Shown here one piece after another: positions 1 through 19,239 of a DNA stretch of 64,000 nucleotides. The notes under the pieces were generated by a model, which was given only the letters and a program-made list of their open reading frames with translations, was not told the origin of the DNA and did not search any database. The stretch spans positions 198,950,299 to 199,014,298 of the forward strand of contig CM041292.1 of assembly GCA_023052935.1 (NCBI GenBank), in the 5' to 3' direction. Every line of letters starts with the position of its first letter. The first letter of the stretch is position 1. Origin of the DNA: Piezodorus guildinii. Its lineage: Eukaryota > Arthropoda > Insecta > Hemiptera > Pentatomidae. Position numbers and translations under genes: made by a program.

Positions 1-1066
1 TTTAATCCAGTCCATGGTCTTCCTCTCACTCTCCACTTATCTTTACTTGTATAATACGATGTATCTTTTCATATTTATCTCCTCTCATAAGATGTCCAAA
101 GTACTGTAACTCCTTGATTTAACCCTTTAGTGTCCATGGACTACTATAGTAGTCCGGTGAAAGGTGGGCCACATGGACCATAGACTACTATAGTAGCTTT
201 GCTTCTCTAGCATTTCAAGTCTATAAGGTACTGTAGTAGCTCTGTTTCTAGAGCCATCTAGTGGTCTGGTTGACAATGTGAAGTATGTTTCCTTGATAAC
301 AGATGTGTATCGGATCCACTTTCGGCTATATTATTGTGATTGAGGCTATAATACTGAGAGCAGATTTCTATGCAATTGCTTATTTTGTTTAGGGCCTCTG
401 AGCAACCTGGGAATCAATTTCCTATCCAAACCCTGTATCTAGGATACTATTGCTTAAACTTTATATTGCGTATTTGAAGAATTTTGCATAAATTTCCATA
501 ATTAAAGAATTTTTAAAATACATATTGAATATTTCAATATTTCATAACAATTAGTTTTAAGAGAAAGAACAAAATAAAAAAAACTGAAGAAGAAGAACTA
601 ATTAAAATTCGAAGAATAGCGGAGTCAAAAAGTAGTCGGTCCAGCAGGCACAATTGCCATCACTACCAGCCAGTCAAGCAAGCCCGCTCTACCTATGCAG
701 TATTTGGACACTAAAGGGTTAATGGATTTCAACAGTTCTTGATCTTTACCCATTCTTACCCATACTTCTCTGTTGGACACCTTATCTAGCCAGAGTATGT
801 TTAGTAGTATCCTGCGGTAGCACCACATTTCAAATGTATTGATCACGATATCAGCTTGCTTCATCATCCAGACTTCCATCCCATATAGTTACGTAGAAAA
901 TATATAAATTAGCATTCTGTCTATAAGCTCCAATGATAGATTTCTGTTGGAGAAATGTTTCCTCATTCTGATAAAGACCGATCTTGCTATAAGAAAGTTG
1001 GATACTTATAGATAAATAGGAAAGTAGAATGACTGCTTCGGAGATGAGATTTTTCTGAACAATCAT
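1..1066 (-). pseudogene. LINE reverse-transcriptase C-terminal relic, split by a MITE
   Basis: Read on the minus strand, positions about 879-723 encode a stretch like the region after the reverse transcriptase in many insect LINEs (FEMWCYRRIL, then a segment ending DQELLKSI). The reading resumes at 118 with LQYFGHLMRGDKYEKIHRII, the usual GHxxR signature that follows it. The two parts are separated exactly by a TTAA-flanked insertion (119-722). Frame is lost at several points and no complete ORF remains, so this is a dead copy. Positions 880-1066 appear to be an upstream part in another frame; that assignment is weaker. The family (RTE or jockey-like) is not resolved. Confidence 0.7.
119..722. 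mobile_element. piggyBac-like MITE with TTAA target duplication
   Basis: The element runs from 123 to 718. It begins CCCTTTAGTGTCC and ends with the reverse complement GGACACTAAAGGG, and is flanked on both sides by TTAA (119-122 and 719-722). A TTAA target and a TIR starting CCC are hallmarks of the piggyBac superfamily. The 596-bp interior holds no transposase, so it is non-autonomous. Just inside the left TIR is an 18-bp perfect palindrome, GGACTACTATAGTAGTCC (138-155), and a near copy follows at about 184-198. The insertion splits a LINE relic whose two halves rejoin cleanly when the element is ignored. Confidence 0.82.
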
Positions 1067-1900
1067 GGGGAGAAAAAGAAGAGTCTGCGCCCAGAATGAG
1101 AGGATCAGGGAGGAATTAAGATTTGTCTTGGTAAAGAAGGTCTAGAAGCTCATCAGCTGAACTGGTTTGTCTTGTCATCAGAATGGAAGACAACAGTGAT
1201 CCATTGAAAAACTATAGATTATGCCATTTGGAATATGTCAATCATTTGTGCAAAAGAAGAGTAAAAGATATCTGTCAAGCTAGGAGGAACCTAGTAAGAA
1301 ATAGAGAACAGTGGCAATCCTGATTGAGCGATTCCCTATGCTTACAGAGGCTAGAAAAGAAACATAATTTTTGTTTTCACGTTTTTCTTCTCTGACTCAA
1401 CACCCTTCTGATGTAGTGATACAAACAAAACATAATATAAATAAAAACAAAAATGAGCAATTTGTAATAAATTCAAAGGTAGCTTCTAATAATTTTAATT
1501 CTCTTAATTAATAACAAAATAATTTGTTACATTGCCAGTCTAGAGGATATTACTCACAAAACTCTTTGGAGTGGTTACGCTAGGTTTTTTAGTGCTAGTG
1601 GACTGTATGTGATAGAAAGAATGAAGGGAAATTATTGCATTGACTATTGTTATAATAATTAATTTTAATGAACAATGATTGCAATATATATTACATTACA
1701 TTACTGTCAGGTGGGCAGTTTATGGCTTGGTTATTTCTTCCTCTTCCTCTCCAGGTCTCCTCTGCCATGGCAGCGACTGCTATCTACTCCTGCATGATTG
1801 GCTGATAAAATTCACAATAAACTGTCTATAAGTTGGGCCTGGATTTATTACATCTTTCCTGTACCTGCACAGGGGGGTTACCTGTTAAAACTAGTTTGCT
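1067..1900. other. AT-rich non-coding stretch
   Basis: No convincing coding region, RNA gene or recognised repeat was seen. Positions about 1080-1320 are less AT-rich and could be a degraded LINE piece, but no diagnostic motif is present. If AGPS is the host gene, this lies in or upstream of one of its introns. Confidence 0.4.
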
Positions 1901-1972
1901 TTACTGAAGGAATTAGTCCGGGTGGCGGTCATTAAATGAAACAACTGAATAGTTTCAACTATTTTATTGTTT

Positions 1973-2011
1973 GCCAACGTTTCGACCCCCATTGTGGGTC
2001 ATCATCAGGGC
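1973..2011 (-). ncRNA. Type I hammerhead ribozyme motif (left arm copy)
   Basis: This is the reverse-complement twin of the motif at 4173-4211. On the minus strand the order is GCC, the core CTGATGA (2008-2002), a 5-bp stem II (GACCC/GGGTC) with a loop starting ACAA, then GAAAC GTT and GGC. Stem III is only two base pairs (AC/GU), and cleavage is predicted between T1976 and G1975. A very short stem III is typical of hammerheads in Penelope-like elements. Confidence 0.8.
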
Positions 2012-2893
2012 TAAAAAGATACAAAAAGGATACATTTAAAATAAGATTACAAATACTATTTAAAAAAAAAAAAAAAAAAAAAATTAACAATTTCACTAGA
2101 GAATGTCAATATTATAACATAAAAGAAAATAGATGTGTAAAGAAATCAATTAATTAAATTACAATGATAAAGGTATACTAATGAGAGCTAAACAGACCAG
2201 ATAATGACTAAAGATAATGTACAAATATATAAGAAAAAATTACATGAAATAAAAACCATTAACAAAATGGAGTACAGTGGAGATACGTACCGTCTGGTAG
2301 GTGAGTGGAAACTAGGTTCAATTTGGTCATAAGGAATGTAGGCAGGTAGATAGGAAAGTACGTACAAAAGGTTGGGTAAAATGGAAAATACGTACCATAT
2401 TTCTAGACGGGATCTGACAACAATGAGTAAAATTGTAATATTAACATAAAAGGAAGTGTTCAGATTAAACCTACAATATTAATAATATCATAACGGTATT
2501 AGAAGATGTTTTAACAAGATTGTTGAAGTAAAAACAATGTAATACAATAGTAAGAATAATAATGTATAAACTATATATAGTAAAACTGACTACCTCCCAA
2601 CCAACGTTTTAATAATTATTGTACATATATTAAGACATTAAAATTAACCAAGTGAAAATATTATGACAAAATATAATAATAAGTAACAATCATTGACAGA
2701 TCATATAGTTGATACAAAATAGTAAAATAATTACAAATAGGAATAAATTGAATTGTAAAACCATTAAGAATTTATTAAGTGCAGAAACAAATGAAATAGA
2801 TACATATATAAAATAAATGTATACATAAATAAGTAAAAAATAAACCAATAAATAAACAAAAGGTATACAGTGGGATGGACATGGGAAGCTGTA

Positions 2894-3109
2894 TTACTTA
2901 AGAGAGTTTAATATATGGCTGTAGGTGGAGGAGATGCACTGTTTATCAGTTTTATGATTGACAGGATTAGATTGGAGATGGATGTGGACGGATTCAGCGA
3001 TGAGCCTTTTTTTATGGTTGGGAACAGAATCTAAAATGGAACAATCTTGAAAGTTAAATGAATGATTAAAAGTTAGCCTTCTAGCCTCAAAACTCTCCGA
3101 ACACTCCAT
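2894..3109 (-). pseudogene. C-terminal fragment of Penelope-like ORF (left arm)
   Basis: The minus-strand reading to the stop at 2894 gives about 60 residues that resemble the end of a Penelope-type GIY-YIG endonuclease: FNHSFNFQD, ILDSVPNHKKRL, ESVHIHL, NPVNH and a terminal Y-x-x-IL. Reverse transcriptase and the catalytic part of the endonuclease are absent because of 5' truncation. The first 11 residues come from the 33-bp spacer, not from the element in this orientation. Confidence 0.6.
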
Positions 3110-3289
3110 AACTTTTAATCATTCATTTAACTTTCAAGATTGTTCCATTTTAGATTCTGTTCCCAACCATAAAAAAAGGCTCATCGCTGAATCCGTCCAC
3201 ATCCATCTCCAATCTAATCCTGTCAATCATAAAACTGATAAACAGTGCATCTCCTCCACCTACAGCCATATATTAAACTCTCTTAAGTA
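3076..3289 (+). pseudogene. C-terminal fragment of Penelope-like ORF (right arm)
   Basis: This is the mirror copy of the left-arm fragment. Here the spacer is also in frame, giving SKLSEHSITFNHSFNF before the shared tail. That extra piece fits the expected endonuclease context better than the left-arm reading, so the spacer probably belongs to this copy. The fragment ends at a TAA at about 3287-3289. Confidence 0.55.
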
Positions 3290-4172
3290 ATACAGCTTCC
3301 CATGTCCATCCCACTGTATACCTTTTGTTTATTTATTGGTTTATTTTTTACTTATTTATGTATACATTTATTTTATATATGTATCTATTTCATTTGTTTC
3401 TGCACTTAATAAATTCTTAATGGTTTTACAATTCAATTTATTCCTATTTGTAATTATTTTACTATTTTGTATCAACTATATGATCTGTCAATGATTGTTA
3501 CTTATTATTATATTTTGTCATAATATTTTCACTTGGTTAATTTTAATGTCTTAATATATGTACAATAATTATTAAAACGTTGGTTGGGAGGTAGTCAGTT
3601 TTACTATATATAGTTTATACATTATTATTCTTACTATTGTATTATATTGTTTTTACTTCAACAATCTTGTTAAAACATCTTCTAATACCGTTATGATATT
3701 ATTAATATTGTAGGTTTAATCTGAACACTTCCTTTTATGTTAATATTACAATTTTACTCATTGTTGTCAGATCCCGTCTAGAAATATGGTACGTATTTTC
3801 CATTTTACCCAACCTTTTGTACGTACTTTCCTATCTACCTGCCTACATTCCTTATGACCAAATTGAACCTAGTTTCCACTCACCTACCAGACGGTACGTA
3901 TCTCCACTGTACTCCATTTTGTTAATGGTTTTTATTTCATGTAATTTTTTCTTATATATTTGTACATTATCTTTAGTCATTATCTGGTCTGTTTAGCTCT
4001 CATTAGTATACCTTTATCATTGTAATTTAATTAATTGATTTCTTTACACATCTATTTTCTTTTATGTTATAATATTGACATTCTCTAGTGAAATTGTTAA
4101 TTTTTTTTTTTTTTTTTTTTTTAAATAGTATTTGTAATCTTATTTTAAATGTATCCTTTTTGTATCTTTTTA

Positions 4173-4211
4173 GCCCTGATGATGACCCACAATGGGGGTC
4201 GAAACGTTGGC
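4173..4211 (+). ncRNA. Type I hammerhead ribozyme motif (right arm copy)
   Basis: Core elements in order: GCC (4173-4175, stem I), CTGATGA (4176-4182), stem II GACCC (4184-4188) with GGGTC (4196-4200) and a loop beginning ACAA, GAAA (4201-4204), C, GTT, then GGC (4209-4211, stem I return). Stem III is AC/GU. Predicted cleavage is between T4208 and G4209. One unpaired base separates the core from stem II, as in the other copies here. Confidence 0.82.
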
Positions 4212-4559
4212 AAACAATAAAATAGTTGAAACTATTCAGTTGTTTCATTTAATGACCGCCACCCGGACTAATTCCTTCAGTAATTCTCAACGGTCAACTA
4301 ATTATATCCACTAGTTTGCTTTAGTTCTATTGTTCTACCAGAGATGTCAGGATTTGATTAATGGGTACAATCACTTCACTAAACACAAAACTAGACAAAA
4401 AAAAAATGGACATATATGCAAATCTTAAATACAAATTTTAATCAATAGAACTTTACATTATTGGTGGAATGTTGATTTAATAATATAGTGAATGTGCAAA
4501 TACACCACAAAATGAAATATTATATTTAAATTATCATTTCTATGTTTTTTACTGCTTTT

Positions 4560-5040
4560 TATTGAAGTTTTCAAATCTATTTAGAGCTCTTTAGGAATTG
4601 GATAGAAAGGAAGTGATTTAATAGACGGGATTTTAAGTTCAGAAGAGTATTAGAGATATGAATATATGAAAGAATGGAATTCCATACGGATGAGGAGCGG
4701 ATAAGGAATGATCTATCAAAATCTGCGGTTGGATTGGGCATCATATACAGGTCTGAAGGCCATGAATGAGTGTTCCAGGAGTGGACGGAGGATATGAATG
4801 AAAACATATCTGAAATGTAGGATGGGCGGTGGAATTGCAAAACTTGAAAGAGGAAGGTAGCCAGGAAGTACTTCAAACAGTAGGAAGGTAAAGCCACTTC
4901 AACTCTTCATAGAAGTGGGTCACAGAAGTGTCCCTGGATATCCCGAAGATAAAGCATTATAAGCAGTTGAATAATCATTCTAGTTTTGCTTCAAGATCCC
5001 CAGAGAAACACCCATACACCGCACAGCAGTAGTTTTAGTT
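4560..5040 (-). pseudogene. LINE C-terminal relic (CR1/jockey-type)
   Basis: The minus-strand ORF 4897-4577 contains HRPSYISDMFSFISSVHSWN, then SFLIRSSSVWNSI. This is the pattern after the palm/thumb of CR1- and jockey-group reverse transcriptases (rPSYL...SF...a..lWN.LP). Upstream to about 5040, the three frames together give weak matches to the preceding part (a stretch like VTHFYEELKWL), broken by stops and frameshifts. It is a dead fragment near the last three AGPS exons. Confidence 0.62.
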
Positions 5041-5286
5041 CTTATCCGACGATTTTCTATAATGTCATTTTAATTCAATATAATTTTAATTTAAATATCG
5101 GTTCAGTTTTAAGCAATAAATTCAATATGCTTCAATGTATTTAAAAGAACAATTTATTTTTAGTTATCATTGATAAGGGTTTACTTGTTAATTAAATTTC
5201 AGTCTTGGGTGAAATATTTAGGCAATTCATCCAATTTAAAGAAAGAAAATTTTACTTATTAATAAGATTTTATTATATATTTTTAG

Positions 5287-13023
<7,737 letters not shown>

Positions 13024-13660
13024 AAAGGGGAAAAAGAGCTGTTGGTCTTATTTTTTATTATTATTTTTTTTTTTAGTACAAATGCACTGTAGCCTTAGAT
13101 TTTAGATGCATTGCACATGTAAGATAATTGCTGTGGTGTAAACTATTTGTTACAATTTTTGTAATCTAGTCGATACTTTTCTTAGTCATATAGTTAGTAT
13201 TAATTAATTATTTAATGTGAGCTCCAATAGTATTGTTGCAAATTTATAACAAATTAGTTTTGATGGTACAAAAAAATTTAGGTCAAAACAGTGATTTTTA
13301 ATATGAAAATGTTGATATGATTTGCATTTTTTTTTGTTTTAGTTACATTTTATCAATTTGTTTTAATTTTTAAATGTTTTATTGAATCGACTTGCTTTTC
13401 CTTAGATGAAATTTATATTATGGCTTCGGGTTATTTATATATGTATTTTGTGAAGTTTATTCATTTCTTTAGTACCATAATTTTGTGCAATTGGATACAT
13501 ATATAAATGGCGCTGTTACCTTCTTGTGAGTCTGAGCCTTCTAATCATTGTAATATTATTGACTAGTCAAGATTTGTTTTGTTGCATTTTATTATCATTT
13601 GAGATGATTTTTTATGCTATTATAATTTTATACATCACTTCCAATAAATACATTTTTTAA
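13024..13660 (+). other. AGPS 3' untranslated region (inferred)
   Basis: AT-rich sequence after the AGPS stop, with an AATAAA at about 13643 (CCAATAAATACA). No other feature was seen. The true 3' end cannot be fixed without transcript data. Confidence 0.4.
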
Positions 13661-15600
13661 TTCAGTCCAACTTCTATGTACTAAATGTTTAAATTTTTAA
13701 AATTATGTGCTTATGGATGGGTACCGAAAAATTATATCATAATTTAGTTCTTTTTTTTTTTTTTTTTTTTTAATAAGCACTGTGTCCTATAAGTTACCAT
13801 CTTGTGTATAATATCCACATCTCAATTACAACGAAACCAGAATTATGTCCATTATGATGCACATCAATATTTTGAGTATATATTGATAATAATCATATAC
13901 AGTTAGATGAAAAAGAAATTTTATTAAATCCCGGGATATGTCTCTTTACAACCAGCTCATTTGAATAAACAAAAAAACAAAACAAAAAAACAGCCTAGCC
14001 AACAGAATACATTAGTATAAAATAGTCTGGTAAACAAACAACCTTAATATAAAACCAATCTGGCCAACATACTACATTAATATAAAACCAGTCTGGCCAA
14101 CATACTACATTAATATAAAACCAGTGTGGCCAACATAGTATCTAAACAAATTCAATTATTATTTATATAGATGTCAATAAAAATACAACAATATAAAAAA
14201 AATATATATAAATAGTACGTATGTGTAATCTTTAAAACATTGGAATTGAATTGTTGGTTTTCTAGCATTGTTTGGATTTTGTTTAGTGTTTTCTCCATTT
14301 CCCATTTTTTTAATTATTCACACGAATATAAGTTGGAGACTGCCTATGCTTCACATCAACTAATTTGTTTGAATTTTTTTGATGTGCGGCACTTTGACGC
14401 TTGGATTTGTTCTCTTTGTGGGTTGCACTACACAATTCAACATAAAATTCATTCTTTTTAATCGTTCTTCAGTAAAAAAAAAAAGAAAATTACCTGTGCA
14501 GTGAACTTCTTACGATTTAGGCAGTCGTGAAATTAATTAATCAAACTAAGAATAAAATTTACCTTCTAAATTCCCCTTAGGGGATTACTATTTATAAATC
14601 GACCGACACATAAATCACATTGTTTGTTCTTTTTCATTTTTATCACATTAGAAGTCTCAAAAAAAAAATTAGATCTAGTCAAATTATTTCTTGTCATTTA
14701 CGATAGTTACAAACCTTTCTGACTCCTAATTAGCAAATTTGTTTATAAATACAAATAATAATAAGATACCTATACTTTATTTAGGTATTTATAGAAGTTT
14801 TTCTAGATTTATTGATGGGAACCAATATAACCATCAATAATTAGAATTATATGTGTTAGTTTACTTCATATAGGTTTGGATTTAGTTGAAAAATCTTCTC
14901 AATGATAAAAATAATTGTTTTAAGAAGATAAATGAATTTCAGTATACGTTGAATTCATAATTGTTTACCATTTTATATTTATTAATTTATTGTCATTTTG
15001 AATGATCCAAAATTATTGTGATTATATTTGATTTTTTTTTCTTCGAAGTATATAATTTCTATGTACTATGTTAGAATTTTATGGATGTTACCTTTGTTAT
15101 TTTTATTTATGATTTTTGTGAAATTATTATTAACCATTTTGGACTAGCCTTGAATTGTTTTTATTACTAAATACTTCATCAACTAGAGCGAAGCTAGTTC
15201 CTGTCAATTAGTTCACTAACTCATAGTTATTCTTGCCATATTGCAATTTTAAAAAAATAAAAGAATATTTACAATGTTTAATGTTCTGGAATGGTTGCAC
15301 AGTTTTGGAATTTGCTTTAAATGTGATCTTTCTATGTGAAATTATTTTAATTTTGGTACTATAATATATTCTTGCATCACAAATATATAATTTTTTTTTT
15401 ATGTGTTTTTTTCAATGAAACTACTGGTTCCTTTTTTCTTTTTTTTTCAGTGTTTTTCTGTCTTCTTTTGTAATTTCTTTGATAAAAATAGCTGTGAATT
15501 AAATCTTAGTAATGTGTAATGAACATATCTTTATGCATTCAAAATGCTTAAAATATGTTTTGAAATTAATAATGTATGCCATGATTATTTGGTTTTTTTT
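13661..15600. other. Intergenic AT-rich stretch with a short tandem array
   Basis: No gene was recognised between the AGPS 3' end and the LINE relics. A 73-codon open stretch at 14240-14461 has no recognisable motif and I do not call it. A long T run lies at about 13750-13771. The tandem array is listed separately. Confidence 0.4.
14010..14145. repeat. 33-bp tandem repeat, about four units
   Basis: The unit AATATAAAACCAGTCTGGCC plus 13 further bases (AACATACTACATT) is repeated with a 33-bp period, two central units being near-identical and outer ones degraded. It lacks the unique spacers of a CRISPR array; it is an ordinary minisatellite. Confidence 0.7.
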
Positions 15601-15639
15601 TAAACACTTTTATTGACATTTACAACTGAATTTGAAAAA

Positions 15640-16990
15640 AAAATACAAAAGGCCTTAAAGACCATGTGAATATCAAGAATTTAATGCTTCCTCTTCATCT
15701 GCCTCCTCTTCTCCCATATACCCCTCATGAGCTCCGCGTTTTCTATCCTCAGACCACGGAACACTCTTTCTGGAGCACTTCTTTCCCGCAAGAACCTTTA
15801 TTGCCTTGAGCGCCTTCCTGTACATATCTCTTTCCAAATAATCTTGGTCTCTTAGCCCCACTTGGTCCATATCATCCTTAACCTGTTTGAAATACCCAGT
15901 TGAATTATTATAACTGTGGATTCACTAAAAAAATGTATGGTTAAGTCTCTCAGAATTCATCCTCATCATATGGCCATAGAACCTCAGCCATCCCATCCTT
16001 GCATCAGTTTCTAGATCTGTAGTTTCCTTATATATTTCTTCATTTGACCTCAACCTGTATCCTTCAGGTGTTCTCCTAGGTTCTGCGAAGTCTTCTTTCT
16101 ATTTTCAGAATGCTCTCCAGGCTAAGAAGACAAGAAGTTTCTGTTGCATTAAGTATCACTGGCTTGACGACCATGTTATAATGTCGTATCCTAACTTTTA
16201 GAGACAAATCCTTCTTTTTATAAAGATCACTGGTGGCGAAGCTTAATTTCTCTATTTTGGCGATTCTTTCCTTAAACCTTTCTCTCTCCGACCCATTGCT
16301 GCATATGATTTCTCCGAGGTATTTAAATCTCTGAGTTACTTTAATTGTTCCGTATTTGGTTTCAATTGTTTTTTCGGAAAAGTCGTGTCTGTGATCATCA
16401 GTACCGTCTTTTCAAAAGATATCGGTAAGCCTGTTTTCCTGGCTATTTTCGAGAGGGTATTTATTTGGGCAATCGCCTCTTCTTCTGTTCCCAATAAAAG
16501 GGTAAGGTCGTCTGCGTATGCAAGGCATCCAATTTTGACGTTATTGTTCTTAGTCCTTAGTTCTTAGCGTTAAACCTGAGTTGTTGGTTTACCATAGTTC
16601 TTTTATGATCTTGTCGAGTACCACATTAAACAGTATTGGAGACAACCTGTCTCCCTATCCAAGTACTGTTTTGATCTGAAATGGTTCACTGATATTTCCT
16701 TGGAATTTAACTTTATATTCACTCCCTGTCATCATAAGCCCTATCAATTTTCTAGTTTTCTGGTCAACCCCGTATTCTTTTAGTACTTCAAGTAGTGTTT
16801 TCCTACCATCTGAATCATACCCTTTTTCAAAATCGACAGAAAAGATAAAAAGGTTCTTTTTACTTTTAGTCCTGTAGTGTTTGACTAATAGCTTAAGGCT
16901 CAAAATTTGTTTCTGACATGATCTATTTTTTTCTAAAACCACCTTGGTATTCTCCGATTTTAGAGTCTACTTGTGGGTAAAGTCTCTTCT
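15640..16990 (-). pseudogene. LINE relic: reverse transcriptase and C-terminus
   Basis: Minus strand 16942-16655 encodes NRSCQKQILSLKLL, then FSVDFEKGYDSDGRKTLLEV and DQKTRKLIG. These are RT motifs upstream of the catalytic YxDD, with the first Asp in VDFEKGYDS. Minus strand 15870-15673 encodes a C-terminal piece (LRDQDYLERDMYRKAL, VPWSEDRKR). The stretch between is out of frame. Stops and frameshifts make it non-functional. Confidence 0.7.
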
Positions 16991-17079
16991 GATAGTTATA
17001 TAATATAATGACATGAAATATATGTAGAGGAGCTTCTCATTGGAAACATTCTAAAAATATTCTAAACTAGAAGGTCCTG

Positions 17080-17460
17080 GGTCCATCTCCTTTTCAGGCG
17101 CCTCAGAGGATTATCAGGAATTGAAGAGGAAGAAAGGATTGAAACAAGTGGGTTAGAGTGAGAATGGAGTTTGTCATTGTTCCGGGCCAAATCAGTAACA
17201 TAGGGAACATTAAGGTCTTTATGGATCAGTATATTCGTAACAAAGTAAGGAGCGTTGAGGATTTTACAAAGGATTTTGGATTGTAAGGATTAGATGCGAG
17301 AAGAATTTCATGGTTTAGTAGTGCCCAATAGCTTTACTCCGCAAGTCCTGTAGATGAGCCTTTCGTAGATAAGAGTTAGACCGTTTGTCTAGTAGGCCTT
17401 GAAGTAGCCTAAAACGGCGAGTAGTCTCTTGTCGTTTTAGTCATGTAAGGGGATTGATTA
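17080..17460 (-). pseudogene. jockey-type LINE C-terminal relic
   Basis: One minus-strand frame reads LNAPYFVTNILIHKDLNVPY, a short break, then LHSHSNPLVSIL and PLRRLKRRWT. This is the characteristic end of jockey/CR1-type pol proteins (aPWyv.N..lH+DL.iP, then the RRLKR tail). Earlier sequence on that strand is frameshifted. Confidence 0.65.
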
Positions 17461-17566
17461 TATGTAATGAAAAAAAAAATTGAACAGCCAAGTAAGTAAT
17501 TCAAAACTTAGATATGATGAATTTAAGCTTTGGAAGCTTAGTTTTTACAGAACTTTGCTTTATAAT

Positions 17567-17736
17567 GGGAGTAGTGTGGTCTAGTGGATAGAGCGCTATA
17601 CTACTGTGCTCCGGGTCCTGGGTTCTAATCCCAGCTGTGGCAGAATATTATTTATTGTTATTTCAGGGGAGGGGGGGCGACCCTAGTGTATGGAAACCCT
17701 CCCGGGGCAGACCCAGCCTCTATAGATTGGGTATCC
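17567..17736 (+). mobile_element. tRNA-derived SINE family I, copy 3 (3' truncated)
   Basis: The head is GTGGTCTAGTGGATAGAGCG with a B box carrying one change (GGTTCTAATCCC). The body ends at the TATAGATTGGGTATCC segment, so the last ~150 bp of the family are missing. Confidence 0.8.
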
Positions 17737-19239
17737 TTTTATTATTGAGAAGCTATTATTATAGATCTTCAAATTTTAAATTTGTGCACCACATATTTAA
17801 CTTTTAATAATATTTTTAAATCAACTAAAAAAAAAAAAAAAGTTTGATTATTTCATATTTTTTTTAAATAATGAAAGTTTGTATAAATGTAAAACAGGAA
17901 TAAAACAAAAATCAGTTTGTCCGCTGAAGCCATACACGGCTTTTCAAGTTATTTTTGAAGAAGAGAAAAAAATTATTAGTTTTCTATCCAAGAAACTGTG
18001 AATACTTATAAAAAATAAAATAAAATTGAAATCACATCCATAACTACAACATAACTATAGAGTTTTAGAATCAGTACATCATGATTAATTATAAAAAAGA
18101 AAAATTGAAATTTTAACTCAATATGTAACTCCCATAACTCAGTTATTTTTGAAGATAGAGACAAATATGTTAGTGTTTTAGAATCAGTAAAGGATGAAAA
18201 AAAAAAAATTGATCTATATATTCAAGTCACAAATTAGAAGAGATGTCAAAACTGGATCATTATAGAAGGTAGAGAAAAATCGAAAAGATTTATAAGATCA
18301 AGACAACAATGAACACAAGAAAAAATAAAAATAATAATCTAATATGGTCAAGCAACAACTTATAAGAGACTCAATTCCTGATAACTCGGTTATTATTGAT
18401 AATAGAGAAAAAATATAAGGTATTCCAGAATCAGGAAATTTTATTTGAATAAAAATCAAAAGAAAAGGAAATAGTAAAGAAATATAAAATTAATGCTTTT
18501 GGTTAATTATTTTAAATAATAAACCTTAGTAATCCCCTCCCCTCAAAATTTGTGGGCTTATGTTTCAAAATAAGTAGAACCCAAATAATGATGGTGATAG
18601 GTCATTTTTATTTGAATTACTTATTACATTATATATCAGTTAATTGCTTATAAATAGTAATACCCTAATATAGTAATTTGGGAAAAATAAACCATTGCGT
18701 AATATGCAGCATGTTTATTATGGTGTTATTTTATTAACACTAGATTGCCTAAGCTAAGCAAGTGACTGCTTTTGAATTTCCTGAAATACATTTTTTTTAT
18801 AGTTAATACTTATTAATAACTTGTTATATGACTGTAAGTGTTATAAAATATATTGAAAATTACTGTTAAACAAATTTTTTTGTGCATTAGTTATTTTTTC
18901 ACAATGCAGTCATTTTGAATGCTTTCAGGCAATATAGCTCCCATCTTTCTAGTATTTGTTAATAAGATGTGAAGTTTTATAACGTCACCAAAAAATAATT
19001 TTATTTTTCGAAGTCAACATAATCTTTTTTTTTACACTAAAAATTCATATCTTAAGTTAATTTATTTTAAAATTCAACAGCCATAAGTCTTTTTCCATTA
19101 AATAAGTTGCATGCCAGTGTAAAAATACTTAGTCAGTCACAACTTAATCAACATGATTGTCATATTGAACGGAGATGTTAGGACCCCACCAAAATTAGTT
19201 TATTTATACAATTATTTTTATAAATATCCTACTAGCTAT
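17737..19239. other. AT-rich intergenic stretch with degenerate internal repeats
   Basis: No coding potential was recognised. A motif like TTTTAGAATCAGTA recurs near 18063-18080 and 18174-18190, with a weaker form near 18420, suggesting an old diverged tandem duplication. No terminal repeats were found. Confidence 0.4.

Larger units (their letters stand above)
1890..4323. mobile_element. Inverted (head-to-head) dimer of a 5'-truncated Penelope-like element
   Basis: Two arms, 1901-3075 and 3109-4283, are reverse complements over 1175 bp with only one mismatch noticed by eye (near 2545 against 3640), joined by a 33-bp spacer. Each arm, read outward from the centre, encodes the tail of an ORF (about 60 residues, with SVPNHKKRLIAESVHIHL and SNPVNH) resembling the end of a Penelope GIY-YIG endonuclease. 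A 3' UTR with a poly-T run and a hammerhead ribozyme near the outer end follow. A 14-bp direct repeat (ACTAGTTTGCTTTA at 1890-1903 and 4310-4323) flanks the unit, as expected of a target-site duplication. Arm identity implies a recent event. The family call rests on the ORF tail and the ribozyme together. Confidence 0.75.

Noticed and set aside
14010..14145. CRISPR-like array
   Set aside because: Continuous 33-bp tandem units with no unique spacers, in an animal nuclear genome; a minisatellite.
14240..14461. 73-codon plus-strand ORF
   Set aside because: AT-rich, starts at a non-ATG codon, no domain; likely chance.
16385..16567. 60-codon plus-strand ORF
   Set aside because: Antisense shadow of the LINE reverse-transcriptase relic.
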